In this document: piece by piece, positions 1-5,252 of the stretch
Position numbering within the stretch: the first letter of the stretch is position 1
Layout of the letters: each line of letters starts with the position of its first letter
Assembly (NCBI GenBank): GCA_021823365.1
Contig: JAKAOD010000257.1
Location: 1-5,252, forward strand
DNA: 5,252 nt
Direction of reading: 5' to 3'
Source of the DNA: Actinomycetes bacterium
GTDB taxonomy: Bacteria; Actinomycetota; Acidimicrobiia; Acidimicrobiales; Bog-793
Position numbers and translations under genes: made by a program
The notes under the pieces: generated by a model
The model's database searches: none
What the model saw: only the letters and a program-made list of their open reading frames with translations
Told to the model about the DNA's origin: nothing

Positions 1-186
1 CTCTTCGATCGCGGCACGCAGCTGCTGGTCGTCGAGGTCGTCACCGGTCACGGTTACGAGCTTCGCCTCGAGGTCCACCTGGACGCCCGCCACTCCGGCG
101 ACCGCGCCGAGCTCGCTCGACACCGCGTGCTTGCAGTGGTCACACGTCATCCCGGGAACGCTGTAGGTCATCGTCTCGGTCGTCAC
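1..186 (-). CDS. copZ: CopZ-like heavy-metal-associated (HMA) copper chaperone, 3' end off the window
   Basis: A small cytosolic metal-binding protein that would bind Cu(I) and pass it to a copper-exporting P-type ATPase. I read 62 residues on the minus strand. The HMA motif GMTCDHC is at residues 12-18, with the metal ligands Cys15 and Cys18, followed by the usual helix and by strands rich in Val, Asp and Leu. HMA chaperones are usually about 65-70 residues, so only a few C-terminal residues should lie beyond the left edge. The start is a GTG at 186-184. It is preceded by a GGGAGG ribosome-binding sequence (192-197 on the plus strand) with a 5-base spacer; the in-frame ATG at 171 is too far from it. 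A CsoR-like operator lies 26-42 bases upstream, which supports copper-induced expression. A free-standing chaperone is the best reading. The N-terminal HMA domain of a CopA ATPase cannot be fully excluded, because the stop codon is not visible. Confidence 0.88.
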   Translation of the reverse strand, partial: MTTETMTYSVPGMTCDHCKHAVSSELGAVAGVAGVQVDLEAKLVTVTGDDLDDQQLRAAIEE

Positions 187-191
187 GGCCT

Positions 192-197
192 CCTCCC
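192..197 (-). promoter_or_regulatory. Ribosome binding site for the copper chaperone
   Basis: The minus strand reads GGGAGG, then AGGCC, then GTG. This 5-base spacing decides for the GTG at 186 over the ATG at 171. Confidence 0.6.
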
Positions 198-211
198 GTC
201 GCCGGCGGCAT

Positions 212-228
212 ATACCCTACCCCAGTAT
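212..228 (-). promoter_or_regulatory. CsoR-type copper operator-like palindrome
   Basis: The 17-base sequence ATACCCTACCCCAGTAT (plus strand) has inverted ATAC/GTAT arms around a C-rich core. It sits in a locally AT-rich patch (210-235) of an otherwise GC-rich region. This layout, AT arms around a G/C tract, is that of operators bound by CsoR, the copper-sensing repressor of copZ and copA genes. The left part, ATACCCTAC, resembles the Bacillus subtilis copZA operator as I remember it. The site lies upstream of the chaperone GTG, where a repressor would cover the promoter. No csoR gene is in the window, and no clear -35/-10 pair could be fixed. Confidence 0.6.
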
Positions 229-341
229 TCTATAGGTGCGGAGCAGTCACCCCTTCCTGTTCGGCGCCCGGCGGTCGTCCGACTCCGTCCCTGGCGCGGC
301 GGCCGGTCTGGGTGCGGCGGCCACAGTCACCGACCTCGCAC

Positions 342-581
342 CTACGGGCGGCACAGGATGGCGAATAACGGATCGGACGCGGCGACGCCGTTCGGCGCCC
401 GGACCGGCACCACCGCAGGTCGCCGCCCCAGGGAGGGCGCCCACGGCGACCACCGGTCGCCGGACATGCGATCGGTCGTGGCAGCACGGCGAGCGGCTTG
501 GACGCCGAGGTGGCGGGCGAGCAGGACGGCAGCGACGATGGCGCTGGCCGTCGTCGTGGCAACCTCGAGGCTCCATTGCAT
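342..581 (-). CDS. Possible small membrane or membrane-anchored protein (79 aa), function unknown
   Basis: I do not recognise a family. The ORF starts at an ATG (581-579), reads MQWSLEVATTTAS, and has one hydrophobic stretch at about residues 8-23, followed by Arg-rich sequence. This suggests a single N-terminal membrane anchor or an uncleaved signal. The C-terminal half is rich in Pro, Arg and Trp. By hand count the G+C share is about 72, 57 and 87 percent at codon positions 1, 2 and 3. That is the order expected of a real gene in a GC-rich genome, and it favours this strand over the overlapping plus-strand reading. The Shine-Dalgarno is weak (GGACAC next to the ATG), so initiation could be leaderless. 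A DosR-like palindrome lies 37-50 bases upstream. It runs in the same direction as the copper chaperone but is probably separately promoted. It may be a chance ORF. Confidence 0.4.
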   Translation of the reverse strand: MQWSLEVATTTASAIVAAVLLARHLGVQAARRAATTDRMSGDRWSPWAPSLGRRPAVVPVRAPNGVAASDPLFAILCRP

Positions 582-617
582 GTGTCCATCGTCGACGGCC
601 GATACACCCGGGGGGTA

Positions 618-631
618 GGGCCTTTCGTCCC
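618..631. promoter_or_regulatory. DosR/DevR-box-like palindrome
   Basis: GGGCCTTTCGTCCC matches 12 of 14 core positions of the DosR (DevR) consensus GGGACTWWWGTCCC known from mycobacteria. Over the 20-base consensus about 15 positions match. A further GTCCCAA half-site follows at 636-642, recalling the paired boxes of DosR promoters. The site lies in the divergent region between the small minus-strand ORF (start 581) and the hydrolase gene (start 810), so it could serve either. For the plus strand, GATAAG at 664-669 is a possible -10. The match is by eye; a regulator of this class is not in the window. Confidence 0.4.
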
Positions 632-809
632 GACAGTCCCAAGATCCCGTGGTCCTTCGCACGGATAAGGAAACCGCTGTACCCTCACGCCTCGGGCCAC
701 GCCGGCCGGAGCCGACCGGCGAGCGGTCCTCGGGCCACAGGATGAGTGGCGAGGCGCCGGCTCCAGGCTTTGAGGATCGCTGGGACGACGCAAGATGAAC
801 GGAGTCGCG

Positions 810-1574
810 ATGACGCAACGCTCTGTCGAGATCGAGATCGAGACCGACGACGGGACCTGCCCGGCCGCGCTCAGCAGTCCCGACGGGGAGGGACCCTGGC
901 CGGCGGTGATCATGTACGCCGACGCCGCGGGCTTGCGGGACACCATGCGACAGATGGGCGAGCGGCTCTCGGAGCTTGGCTACGTCGTCCTGGTGCCCGA
1001 CTTCTATTACCGCCTCGGGACCTACGACCCCATCGACCTGCGCACTGCGTTCGCCACGAAGGAAAGCGCCGAAAAGCTCATGGCCATGATGCGCAGCTAC
1101 ACAGCGGACAAGGTCGTCCGCGACGCCGCCGCCTTCGCCGGCTACCTCGAGTCGCTCCCCGGGACGAAGCCTGGCGGCATAGGCACCACCGGGTATTGCA
1201 TGGGCGGCCGGCTCTCGCTCATCACCGCTGCGGGCCTCGGCGCGCGCGTCGCTGCGGCGGCCTCCTTCCACGGCGGCAACCTCGCCAAAGCCGACGACCC
1301 CGACAGCCCCCACCACAAAGCCGGCGCCATCAAGGCGGCCGTGTACGCGGCAGGGGCGGTCGAGGACCAGTCGTTCCCAGAGGAGCAGAAGAACCTGTTG
1401 GAGGAGTCTCTCAACAAGGCCGGCGTCGCCCACACCATCGAGACCTATCAAGCGCACCACGGCTTCGCCGTCCCCGACAACCCGGCCTTCGACGCAGGCG
1501 CCGCCGAGCGCCACTGGAAGGCTACGGAGCGGTTCTTCGGAACAGCCCTCGGGGGCAGACGGCCGGGTTCCTGA
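810..1574 (+). CDS. Dienelactone hydrolase family protein
   Basis: An alpha/beta-hydrolase of about 254 residues, close to the roughly 240-residue norm of the dienelactone hydrolase (carboxymethylenebutenolidase) family. These cytosolic enzymes cleave lactone or ester bonds, classically in the chlorocatechol pathway, but many members have unknown substrates. The catalytic triad is intact: Cys130 in the nucleophile elbow GYCMGG, Asp186 in GAVEDQSFP, and His217 in HHGFAV. The strand after the first beta-hairpin reads YADAAGLRD, where classical enzymes carry a Glu (as in IEAFG) that activates the Cys, so activity toward dienelactone itself is uncertain. I chose the ATG at 810 because GGAG (801-804) stands 5 bases before it. 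An in-frame ATG at 795 would add five residues but has no good ribosome site. No pathway neighbours are present, and the gene appears to stand alone. Confidence 0.9.
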   Translation: MTQRSVEIEIETDDGTCPAALSSPDGEGPWPAVIMYADAAGLRDTMRQMGERLSELGYVVLVPDFYYRLGTYDPIDLRTAFATKESAEKLMAMMRSYTADKVVRDAAAFAGYLESLPGTKPGGIGTTGYCMGGRLSLITAAGLGARVAAAASFHGGNLAKADDPDSPHHKAGAIKAAVYAAGAVEDQSFPEEQKNLLEESLNKAGVAHTIETYQAHHGFAVPDNPAFDAGAAERHWKATERFFGTALGGRRPGS

Positions 1575-1580
1575 GCCGCT

Positions 1581-1670
1581 CCATTCGCCGTGCGCCCGCA
1601 GGGACGGCGATCCGGCGGCACTTCACCGACGGCCGGACCCGCCATTCGCCGTGCGCCCGCAGGGACGGCG
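1581..1670. repeat. Perfect 29-base direct repeat pair with 32-base spacer
   Basis: Copies at 1581-1609 and 1642-1670 are identical over 29 bases, with period 61. Each copy can fold: CGCCGT pairs with ACGGCG, with an inner CCC-GCA-GGG hairpin. The 32-base spacer has its own inverted arms, TCCGGC/GCCGGA. A short GACGGCCGG also recurs before each copy (1558-1566 and 1628-1636), but at offset 70. The first copy begins 7 bases after the hydrolase stop codon. I infer a local tandem duplication of a structured 3'-end element. The 29/32 geometry imitates type I-E CRISPR but there are only two copies. No T-tract follows, so a Rho-independent terminator is not shown. Confidence 0.75.
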
Positions 1671-1728
1671 GTCTCCCGGGACGGTGGAGCGGCATGGAGC
1701 AGCGCTGCGTCGCCTCGGCCTCCGCCGC

Positions 1729-1836
1729 CCCCCTGCGCCCACCGCGCCCCCTGCGCCCACCGCGCCCACCGCTGCCGCTGCCGCTCCGCCCACCAGGACC
1801 CCACCGCTGGCGCTGGCGCTGGCGCTGCCGCTGGCG
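1729..1836. repeat. GC-rich low-complexity tract with 18-base and 6-base tandem units
   Basis: Two adjacent perfect copies of an 18-base unit, CCCCCTGCGCCCACCGCG (1729-1746 and 1747-1764), are followed by CGCTGC-like units. Five CGCTGG-type hexamers then follow at 1805-1834: three perfect, one CGCTGC, one perfect. All frames give proline/arginine or alanine/leucine low complexity with no convincing gene, so I treat it as non-coding. It forms most of the stretch between the hydrolase and the riboswitch. Confidence 0.75.
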
Positions 1837-1857
1837 CGCCCGGCCGCCGGTGGCCGG

Positions 1858-1863
1858 TAGCCT
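1858..1863 (+). promoter_or_regulatory. Possible -10 element of the glyA transcript
   Basis: TAGCCT fits the actinobacterial TANNNT -10 pattern. It would put the transcription start at about 1869-1871, the first bases of riboswitch helix P1. No recognisable -35 lies in the GC-rich tract upstream, so this rests on position alone. Confidence 0.3.
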
Positions 1864-1867
1864 TGGG

Positions 1868-1950
1868 CCGGACCGTGACTGGCGCTTGGGTGGGTGACCA
1901 CCGGGGAGCGGTCCCGTCGTCGTGACGATGAGCCGCGCGCCTGGGTGCCC
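1868..1950 (+). ncRNA. ZTP riboswitch (pfl motif) upstream of glyA
   Basis: A cis-acting RNA aptamer that binds ZTP/ZMP (phosphorylated AICAR), purine intermediates that build up when 10-formyl-tetrahydrofolate is scarce. Helix P1 is GGACCG (1870-1875) with CGGTCC (1909-1914). Inside it are the conserved GTGACTGGCG (1875-1884) and helix P2, GGTGG (1889-1893) with CCACC (1898-1902), capped by a GTGA tetraloop. The conserved GGGGAGC (1903-1909) comes next. After a linker, the P3 hairpin has GCGC (1935-1938) pairing with GTGC (1945-1948) around the conserved loop GCCTGG (1939-1944), which in this class makes the pseudoknot. All signature segments are in order. glyA is a typical target of this class. 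No terminator hairpin with a T-tract follows, and the glyA ribosome site is only about 16 bases past P3, so control is probably translational. I did not find an obvious anti-Shine-Dalgarno partner. Confidence 0.92.
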
Positions 1951-1964
1951 GAGCAGGAGTGACG

Positions 1965-1970
1965 AGGAGG
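1965..1970 (+). promoter_or_regulatory. Ribosome binding site of glyA
   Basis: A perfect AGGAGG with a 6-base spacer (TTCAGC) to the GTG at 1977. It selects that start over the upstream GTG at 1959, which would place this element inside the coding sequence, and over the ATG at 2007. It is the likely output site of the riboswitch. Confidence 0.75.
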
Positions 1971-1976
1971 TTCAGC

Positions 1977-3437
1977 GTGTCCGAGCGCCCGTCGGCCGTC
2001 GCGGCCATGTCTGTTGAGTCCGAGGCGTGGAACGCCGCCTTGGCCGTCGTTTCGTCCGTCGAGCCGTCGGTCGCCGCGGCGATCCGCGCCGAGCTCGACG
2101 ACCAACGTCGGTCGCTCAAGCTGATCGCCAGCGAAAACTACGCCTCTCCCGCAGTGCTGCTCGCCATGGGGACCTGGCTGAGCGACAAGTACGCCGAGGG
2201 GACGATCGGGCGGCGCATGTACGCAGGCTGCCGCAACGTCGACACGGTCGAGCGCCTCGCCGCCGAGCACGCCCGCGCGCTCTTCGGCGCCGATCACGCC
2301 TATGTCCAGCCGCACTCGGGCATCGATGCCAACCTGGTGGCCTACTGGGCGGTGCTGGCGAGCCGCGTCGAGTCCCCGGCGCTCGCCGCCGCAGGCGCCG
2401 CCCACGTCGACGCGCTGACCGATGAGCAGTGGGCCGCTCTTCGCCACGCGCTCGGCGACCAGCGGATGATCGGGATGTCGCTCGACGCCGGCGGACATCT
2501 CACGCACGGATTTCGCCGGAACATCTCGGGCAAGATGTTCGACCAGCGTAGCTACGGCACCGACCCGGCGACGGGGCTGATCGACTACTCGGCGGTACGC
2601 GATCTCGCCCGCTCGTTCCGCCCCCTGATCGTCGTCGCGGGATACTCGGCCTACCCTCGTCTCATCAACTTCGCGGCGATGCGCGAGATCGCCGACGAGG
2701 TCGGTGCCGTGCTCCTGGTCGACATGGCGCACTTCGCCGGGCTCGTCGCCGGTGGCATCCTGGCCGGGGACTTCGACCCCGTTCCTCACGCCCAGGTCGT
2801 CACCTCGACGACGCACAAGTCTCTGCGCGGGCCGCGTGGCGGCATAGTGCTCTGCGAGACGGCGCTCGCCGAGCACGTCGACCGGGGGTGCCCGATGGTC
2901 CTCGGCGGGCCCCTGCCGCACATCATGGCTGCCAAGGCCGTCGCCCTCGCCGAGGCGCGCCAGCCCGAGTTCCGCGCCTACGCCAGGACCGTCGTCGAGA
3001 ACTCCCGGGCCCTCGCCGAAGGGCTGCTCTCTCGGGACGCTCGCCTCGTCACCGGAGGGACGGACAACCACCTCGTCCTGCTCGACACGACCCCCTACGG
3101 CATCACCGGCCGCCAGGCGGAGGCGGCCCTGCTCGACGCCGGCATCGTCACAAACCGCAACAGCATCCCCGCCGACCCCAACGGCCCCTGGTACACCTCG
3201 GGCGTCCGCCTCGGTACCCCTGCGCTGACGACCCGGGGGCTCTCTCCGGCGGAAATGGACGAGATCGCCGACATGATCGTCGCCGTCCTCGGGGCGACCA
3301 CCCCGGCACCGACGCCTGACGGGGGCGCTTCCAAGGCGCACTACCGCATGGACGACAAGGTTGCGGCCGCCGTCGCCAGACGGGCGGAAGAGCTCCTCGC
3401 TCCGCATCCCCTCTACCCGAGCGTGACGCTCGCGTAG
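1977..3437 (+). CDS. glyA: Serine/glycine hydroxymethyltransferase, long form
   Basis: A cytosolic PLP enzyme that converts serine and tetrahydrofolate to glycine and 5,10-methylene-tetrahydrofolate, the main entry of one-carbon units for purine, thymidylate and methionine synthesis. The 486 residues carry the family landmarks: IASENY (about 50-55), KYAEG (71-75), QPHSG (111-115), GGHLTHG (172-178), VDMAHFAGL (248-256), the PLP lysine Lys281 in [13 protein letters not shown], and the substrate-carboxylate arginine Arg411 in [10 protein letters not shown]. It is about 70 residues longer than E. coli GlyA (417). The main extra piece is an insert of about 30 residues (roughly 129-161) before GGHLTHG, with a longer C-terminus. 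SGIDAN in place of SGSQAN and [11 protein letters not shown] in place of FPGGQGGP also mark the long subgroup that I recall from actinobacteria and chlamydiae. The GTG at 1977 is chosen for its AGGAGG. A ZTP riboswitch directly upstream would raise expression when formyl-folate is low. Confidence 0.95.
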   Translation: MSERPSAVAAMSVESEAWNAALAVVSSVEPSVAAAIRAELDDQRRSLKLIASENYASPAVLLAMGTWLSDKYAEGTIGRRMYAGCRNVDTVERLAAEHARALFGADHAYVQPHSGIDANLVAYWAVLASRVESPALAAAGAAHVDALTDEQWAALRHALGDQRMIGMSLDAGGHLTHGFRRNISGKMFDQRSYGTDPATGLIDYSAVRDLARSFRPLIVVAGYSAYPRLINFAAMREIADEVGAVLLVDMAHFAGLVAGGILAGDFDPVPHAQVVTSTTHKSLRGPRGGIVLCETALAEHVDRGCPMVLGGPLPHIMAAKAVALAEARQPEFRAYARTVVENSRALAEGLLSRDARLVTGGTDNHLVLLDTTPYGITGRQAEAALLDAGIVTNRNSIPADPNGPWYTSGVRLGTPALTTRGLSPAEMDEIADMIVAVLGATTPAPTPDGGASKAHYRMDDKVAAAVARRAEELLAPHPLYPSVTLA

Positions 3438-3448
3438 TACGCCCTTCG

Positions 3449-3518
3449 GCCCTGGCCGTGGCCCTGGCCCTGGCCCTGGCCCTGGCTCTGGCCCCTGCTC
3501 CGGCCCTGGCCTCGGCCC
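3449..3518. repeat. TGGCCC hexamer tandem repeat after glyA
   Basis: Four perfect TGGCCC units (3459-3482) are followed by TGGCTC and TGGCCC (3483-3494). Degenerate copies lie on both sides, from about 3449 to 3518. The tract starts 12 bases after the glyA stop codon and fills most of the space before the ABC ATPase gene. It has no coding signature and no terminator-like T-tract. GGCC is self-complementary, so the RNA could fold on itself. The unit length matches the hexamers upstream of the glyA riboswitch, though the sequence differs. Confidence 0.75.
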
Positions 3519-3550
3519 CGATCCCGGTCCGGCGTCGTCGGGCGAGCGGG

Positions 3551-3556
3551 TAGCAT
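3551..3556 (+). promoter_or_regulatory. Possible -10 element of the ABC exporter operon
   Basis: TAGCAT fits TANNNT and ends 11 bases before the ATG at 3568, implying a very short leader. GAGG (3559-3562) stands 5 bases before the same ATG and could be its ribosome site. A -35 is not evident. Confidence 0.3.
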
Positions 3557-3567
3557 CCGAGGCGACC

Positions 3568-4599
3568 ATGGTTCCTTCGCTAGGCAGTCGCGCCGGGAAC
3601 TGGAGCGGGCCGGCCATCGTCGTCGAGGGCGTGCATAGGTCCTTCGGCGACGTCCACGCCCTGGCCGGCATCGATCTCGTCGTCGAGCGCGGCCGCGTGC
3701 TCGGGCTCCTCGGACCGAACGGCGCAGGAAAGACGACGGCGGTGAAGATCCTCACGACGCTGCTCACGCCCGACCGGGGGCGCGCGCTGGTCGAAGGCCG
3801 CGACGTCGTCCGCTCACCCTCCTCGGTGCGAGAGGTCATCGGCCTCGCCGGCCAATCGACAGCGATCCAGGAGGAGCTGACCGGCCGGGAGAATCTCGAG
3901 ATCATGGGCCGGCTCTACCATCTCGACCCTGAGACGCGGGCACGACGAGCCGGCGAGCTCCTCGAGCGCTTCGGCCTCGTGGACGCGGCCGACCGGCCGA
4001 CCAAGGGCTACTCCGGCGGCATGCAAAGGCGCCTCGACCTCGCGCTCAGCCTCGTGTCGCTCCCGTCGGTGCTGTTCCTCGACGAGCCGACCACCGGTCT
4101 CGACCCCCGCAGCCGCAACGGGATGTGGGAGGTCATCCGCGAGCTCGTTGCGAGCGGGACGACGCTGCTGCTCACCACGCAGTACCTCGAGGAGGCCGAC
4201 GAGCTGGCCGACGAGATCGTGGTGATCGACCGCGGCACGGTGATCGCCGCGGGCACCGCCCGAGAACTGAAGAACCGGGTCGGTGGCGACGTGGTCCAGT
4301 TCCAGGTCGTCGAGCGCGCGCGACTGGAGGACGCCACCGAGGCGGTGCGAGGCCTCTCCGGGGCCGAGCCCCTCGTCGACGTCGAGACCGCGGCCATCAG
4401 CCTGCGCGTCGGCGACCAGGGGTCGCAGACCCTCGTGGAGACGGTCCGCCGGCTCGACGCCCTCGGCATCCACACCGAAGGGTTGAGCGTCCGCCATCCT
4501 TCGCTCGACGACGTCTTCCTCAGCCTCACCGGCCACGGCGCCGAGGAGGAGCAGCCCGCTCCTGCGCGGCGGGGCCGCGGCGCGCCTCGCCCGAGCTGA
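3568..4599 (+). CDS. ABC transporter ATP-binding protein, DrrA-like (multidrug/daunorubicin-resistance type)
   Basis: The nucleotide-binding subunit of an ABC-2 exporter, acting at the inner face of the membrane with the permease encoded just downstream. In the 343 residues I see Walker A GPNGAGKTT (49-57), the Q-loop Gln96, the signature YSGGMQRRL (148-156), Walker B SVLFLDEPTTGLDP (167-180), and the switch segment LLTTQYLEEAD (201-211). Gln205 stands where most ABC ATPases have His; Gln is usual in the DrrA group. After about residue 235 comes the extra C-terminal domain typical of DrrA-like proteins, ending with HPSLDDVFLSLTG (310-322). The last 20 residues are a charged Pro/Arg tail. The start at ATG 3568 has GAGG 5 bases upstream. 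The permease ATG follows 15 bases after the stop, so the two should be one operon. The substrate cannot be told; drugs, lipids or polyketides are exported by relatives. Confidence 0.93.
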   Translation: MVPSLGSRAGNWSGPAIVVEGVHRSFGDVHALAGIDLVVERGRVLGLLGPNGAGKTTAVKILTTLLTPDRGRALVEGRDVVRSPSSVREVIGLAGQSTAIQEELTGRENLEIMGRLYHLDPETRARRAGELLERFGLVDAADRPTKGYSGGMQRRLDLALSLVSLPSVLFLDEPTTGLDPRSRNGMWEVIRELVASGTTLLLTTQYLEEADELADEIVVIDRGTVIAAGTARELKNRVGGDVVQFQVVERARLEDATEAVRGLSGAEPLVDVETAAISLRVGDQGSQTLVETVRRLDALGIHTEGLSVRHPSLDDVFLSLTGHGAEEEQPAPARRGRGAPRPS

Positions 4600-4614
4600 T
4601 CGGATCGGATCTCC

Positions 4615-5252
4615 ATGACCACTTCCGCCTTCTCCGAGCTCGTCGCCCTCGACATCCCGCACCCCCCGGCGCTCGAGCGCCTGCGGCTCGGCATCGCCGA
4701 CACCGCGGCCCTCACGCGCCGGGACCTGCTCATCTGGCTGCGGAACCCCGCCTTCATCTTCTTCACCATCATCCAGCCGGTGATGTTCGTGCTCCTGTTC
4801 CGCTACGTCTTCGGCGGCGCCATTCCCGTCTCCGTTCGCGGGGGGTACGTGAACTTCCTGATGCCCGGCATCGTCGCCCAGACCGCCGCATTCGCCTCTT
4901 TCGGCACGGCGATCGCCCTGGCGCGCCAGCTGCAGAAGGGCGTGATCGACCGGTTCCGAGCCATGCCGATGGCCCGCTCGGCCGTGCTCCTCGGCCGGCT
5001 CAGCGCGGACGCGGCGCGACTCACCGTGACGGTCATCGTCATCATCGCCGTCGGCTACGCGGTCGGCTTCCGCTTCCAGAACGGCGCCGCTCCGGCGGTG
5101 ATCATGGTGGTCCTGTCCATCGTGCTCGGCCTCACGATCTGCACGGTGAGCGCCTACGTCGGGCTCGCCATCAAGGACGAGGAGTCGGTCGGCTCATTCG
5201 GCCTCGTCTGGCTGTTTCCGCTCACGTTCGTGAGCGCCGCCTTCGTCCCCGT
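4615..5252 (+). CDS. ABC-2 type exporter permease, DrrB-like, 3' end off the window
   Basis: The membrane subunit that forms the transport path for the DrrA-like ATPase. The visible 212 residues begin MTTSAFSEL. A cytosolic N-terminal region contains TRRDLLIWLRNP (34-45), typical of ABC-2 permeases. Hydrophobic segments lie at about 46-65, 80-103, 135-152, 160-184 and from 194 to the edge. Between the second and third is a conserved cytoplasmic loop, KGVIDRFRAMPMARSAVLLGR (about 108-128), expected to contact the ATPase. The visible part ends in FVSAAFVP, a family motif that usually precedes the last extracellular loop and final membrane helix. DrrB-like permeases are commonly about 250-290 residues, so roughly 40-80 residues should be missing. 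The ATG at 4615 lies 15 bases after the ATPase stop codon. Only weak GGAT ribosome-like bases precede it, which suggests translational coupling. Confidence 0.92.
   Translation, partial: MTTSAFSELVALDIPHPPALERLRLGIADTAALTRRDLLIWLRNPAFIFFTIIQPVMFVLLFRYVFGGAIPVSVRGGYVNFLMPGIVAQTAAFASFGTAIALARQLQKGVIDRFRAMPMARSAVLLGRLSADAARLTVTVIVIIAVGYAVGFRFQNGAAPAVIMVVLSIVLGLTICTVSAYVGLAIKDEESVGSFGLVWLFPLTFVSAAFVP

Noticed and set aside
127..618. Plus-strand open frame of 163 codons
   Set aside because: It overlaps the copper chaperone and its operator, has Arg-rich low-complexity translation, and its codon-position G+C order favours the opposite strand.
691..738. Direct repeat CTCGGGCCAC (691-700 and 729-738)
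   Set aside because: Ten bases of G/C-rich sequence at a 38-base spacing in a GC-rich region could be chance; no partner or promoter element ties it to a regulator.
342..1514. Minus-strand open frame of 390 codons
   Set aside because: Most of it is antisense to the dienelactone hydrolase gene. Only its last 80 codons (342-581) look gene-like and are reported separately.
1581..1670. CRISPR array
   Set aside because: Only two repeats, no third degenerate copy at the expected period on either side, no cas genes, and the repeat is an imperfect hairpin unlike I-E repeats known to me.
746..1897. Plus-strand open frame of 383 codons overlapping the hydrolase and the repeats
   Set aside because: It is a +1/+2 shadow of the hydrolase gene with Arg/Pro-rich low-complexity translation and no domain.
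1917..1928. TCGTC/GACGA inverted repeat as an extra riboswitch hairpin
   Set aside because: The loop would be only two bases. The segment is better read as the variable linker between the two aptamer halves.
3441..3450. GCC-CTTC-GGC hairpin as glyA terminator
   Set aside because: The stem is only three base pairs and no T-tract follows.
1623..3905. Very long open frame on the minus strand (760 codons)
   Set aside because: It lies antisense to glyA, which is certain from its motifs, and also spans the repeat tracts and the riboswitch. It is an effect of high GC with few stop codons. Its product is low-complexity Arg/Gly/Pro.

Overview
The window is GC-rich DNA with strong G/C preference at codon third positions. 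The protein families fit a high-GC actinobacterium: a long-form serine hydroxymethyltransferase, a DrrA/DrrB-type ABC exporter and a CsoR-style copper site. The class cannot be fixed from this sequence. No phage, transposase or plasmid gene is visible.

Left part (1-809). The minus strand carries the N-terminal 62 residues of a CopZ-like copper chaperone that runs off the left edge. Just upstream of it is a CsoR-type operator-like palindrome. Next, also on the minus strand, is a possible small membrane protein (342-581). The divergent region beyond it (582-809) holds a palindrome resembling the DosR/DevR box.

Middle part (810-3437, plus strand). A dienelactone-hydrolase family enzyme with an intact Cys-Asp-His triad is followed by about 400 bases without a protein gene. 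That gap contains a perfect 29-base repeat pair, a G/C low-complexity tract of 18-base and 6-base tandem units, and then a well-formed ZTP (pfl) riboswitch. The riboswitch lies directly upstream of glyA. This pairing makes biochemical sense: ZTP/AICAR accumulates when 10-formyl-THF is short, and SHMT charges the folate one-carbon pool.

Right part (3438-5252, plus strand). A second hexamer tract follows glyA. After it come an ABC ATPase of the DrrA type and, 15 bases on, an ABC-2 permease of the DrrB type that is cut by the right edge. Together they probably form a drug, lipid or polyketide exporter.

I see no clearly new multigene system. The best-supported non-coding element is the ZTP riboswitch. 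The most open questions are the DosR-like box with its small ORF, the 29/32 repeat pair, and the two hexamer tracts that bracket glyA and its riboswitch.
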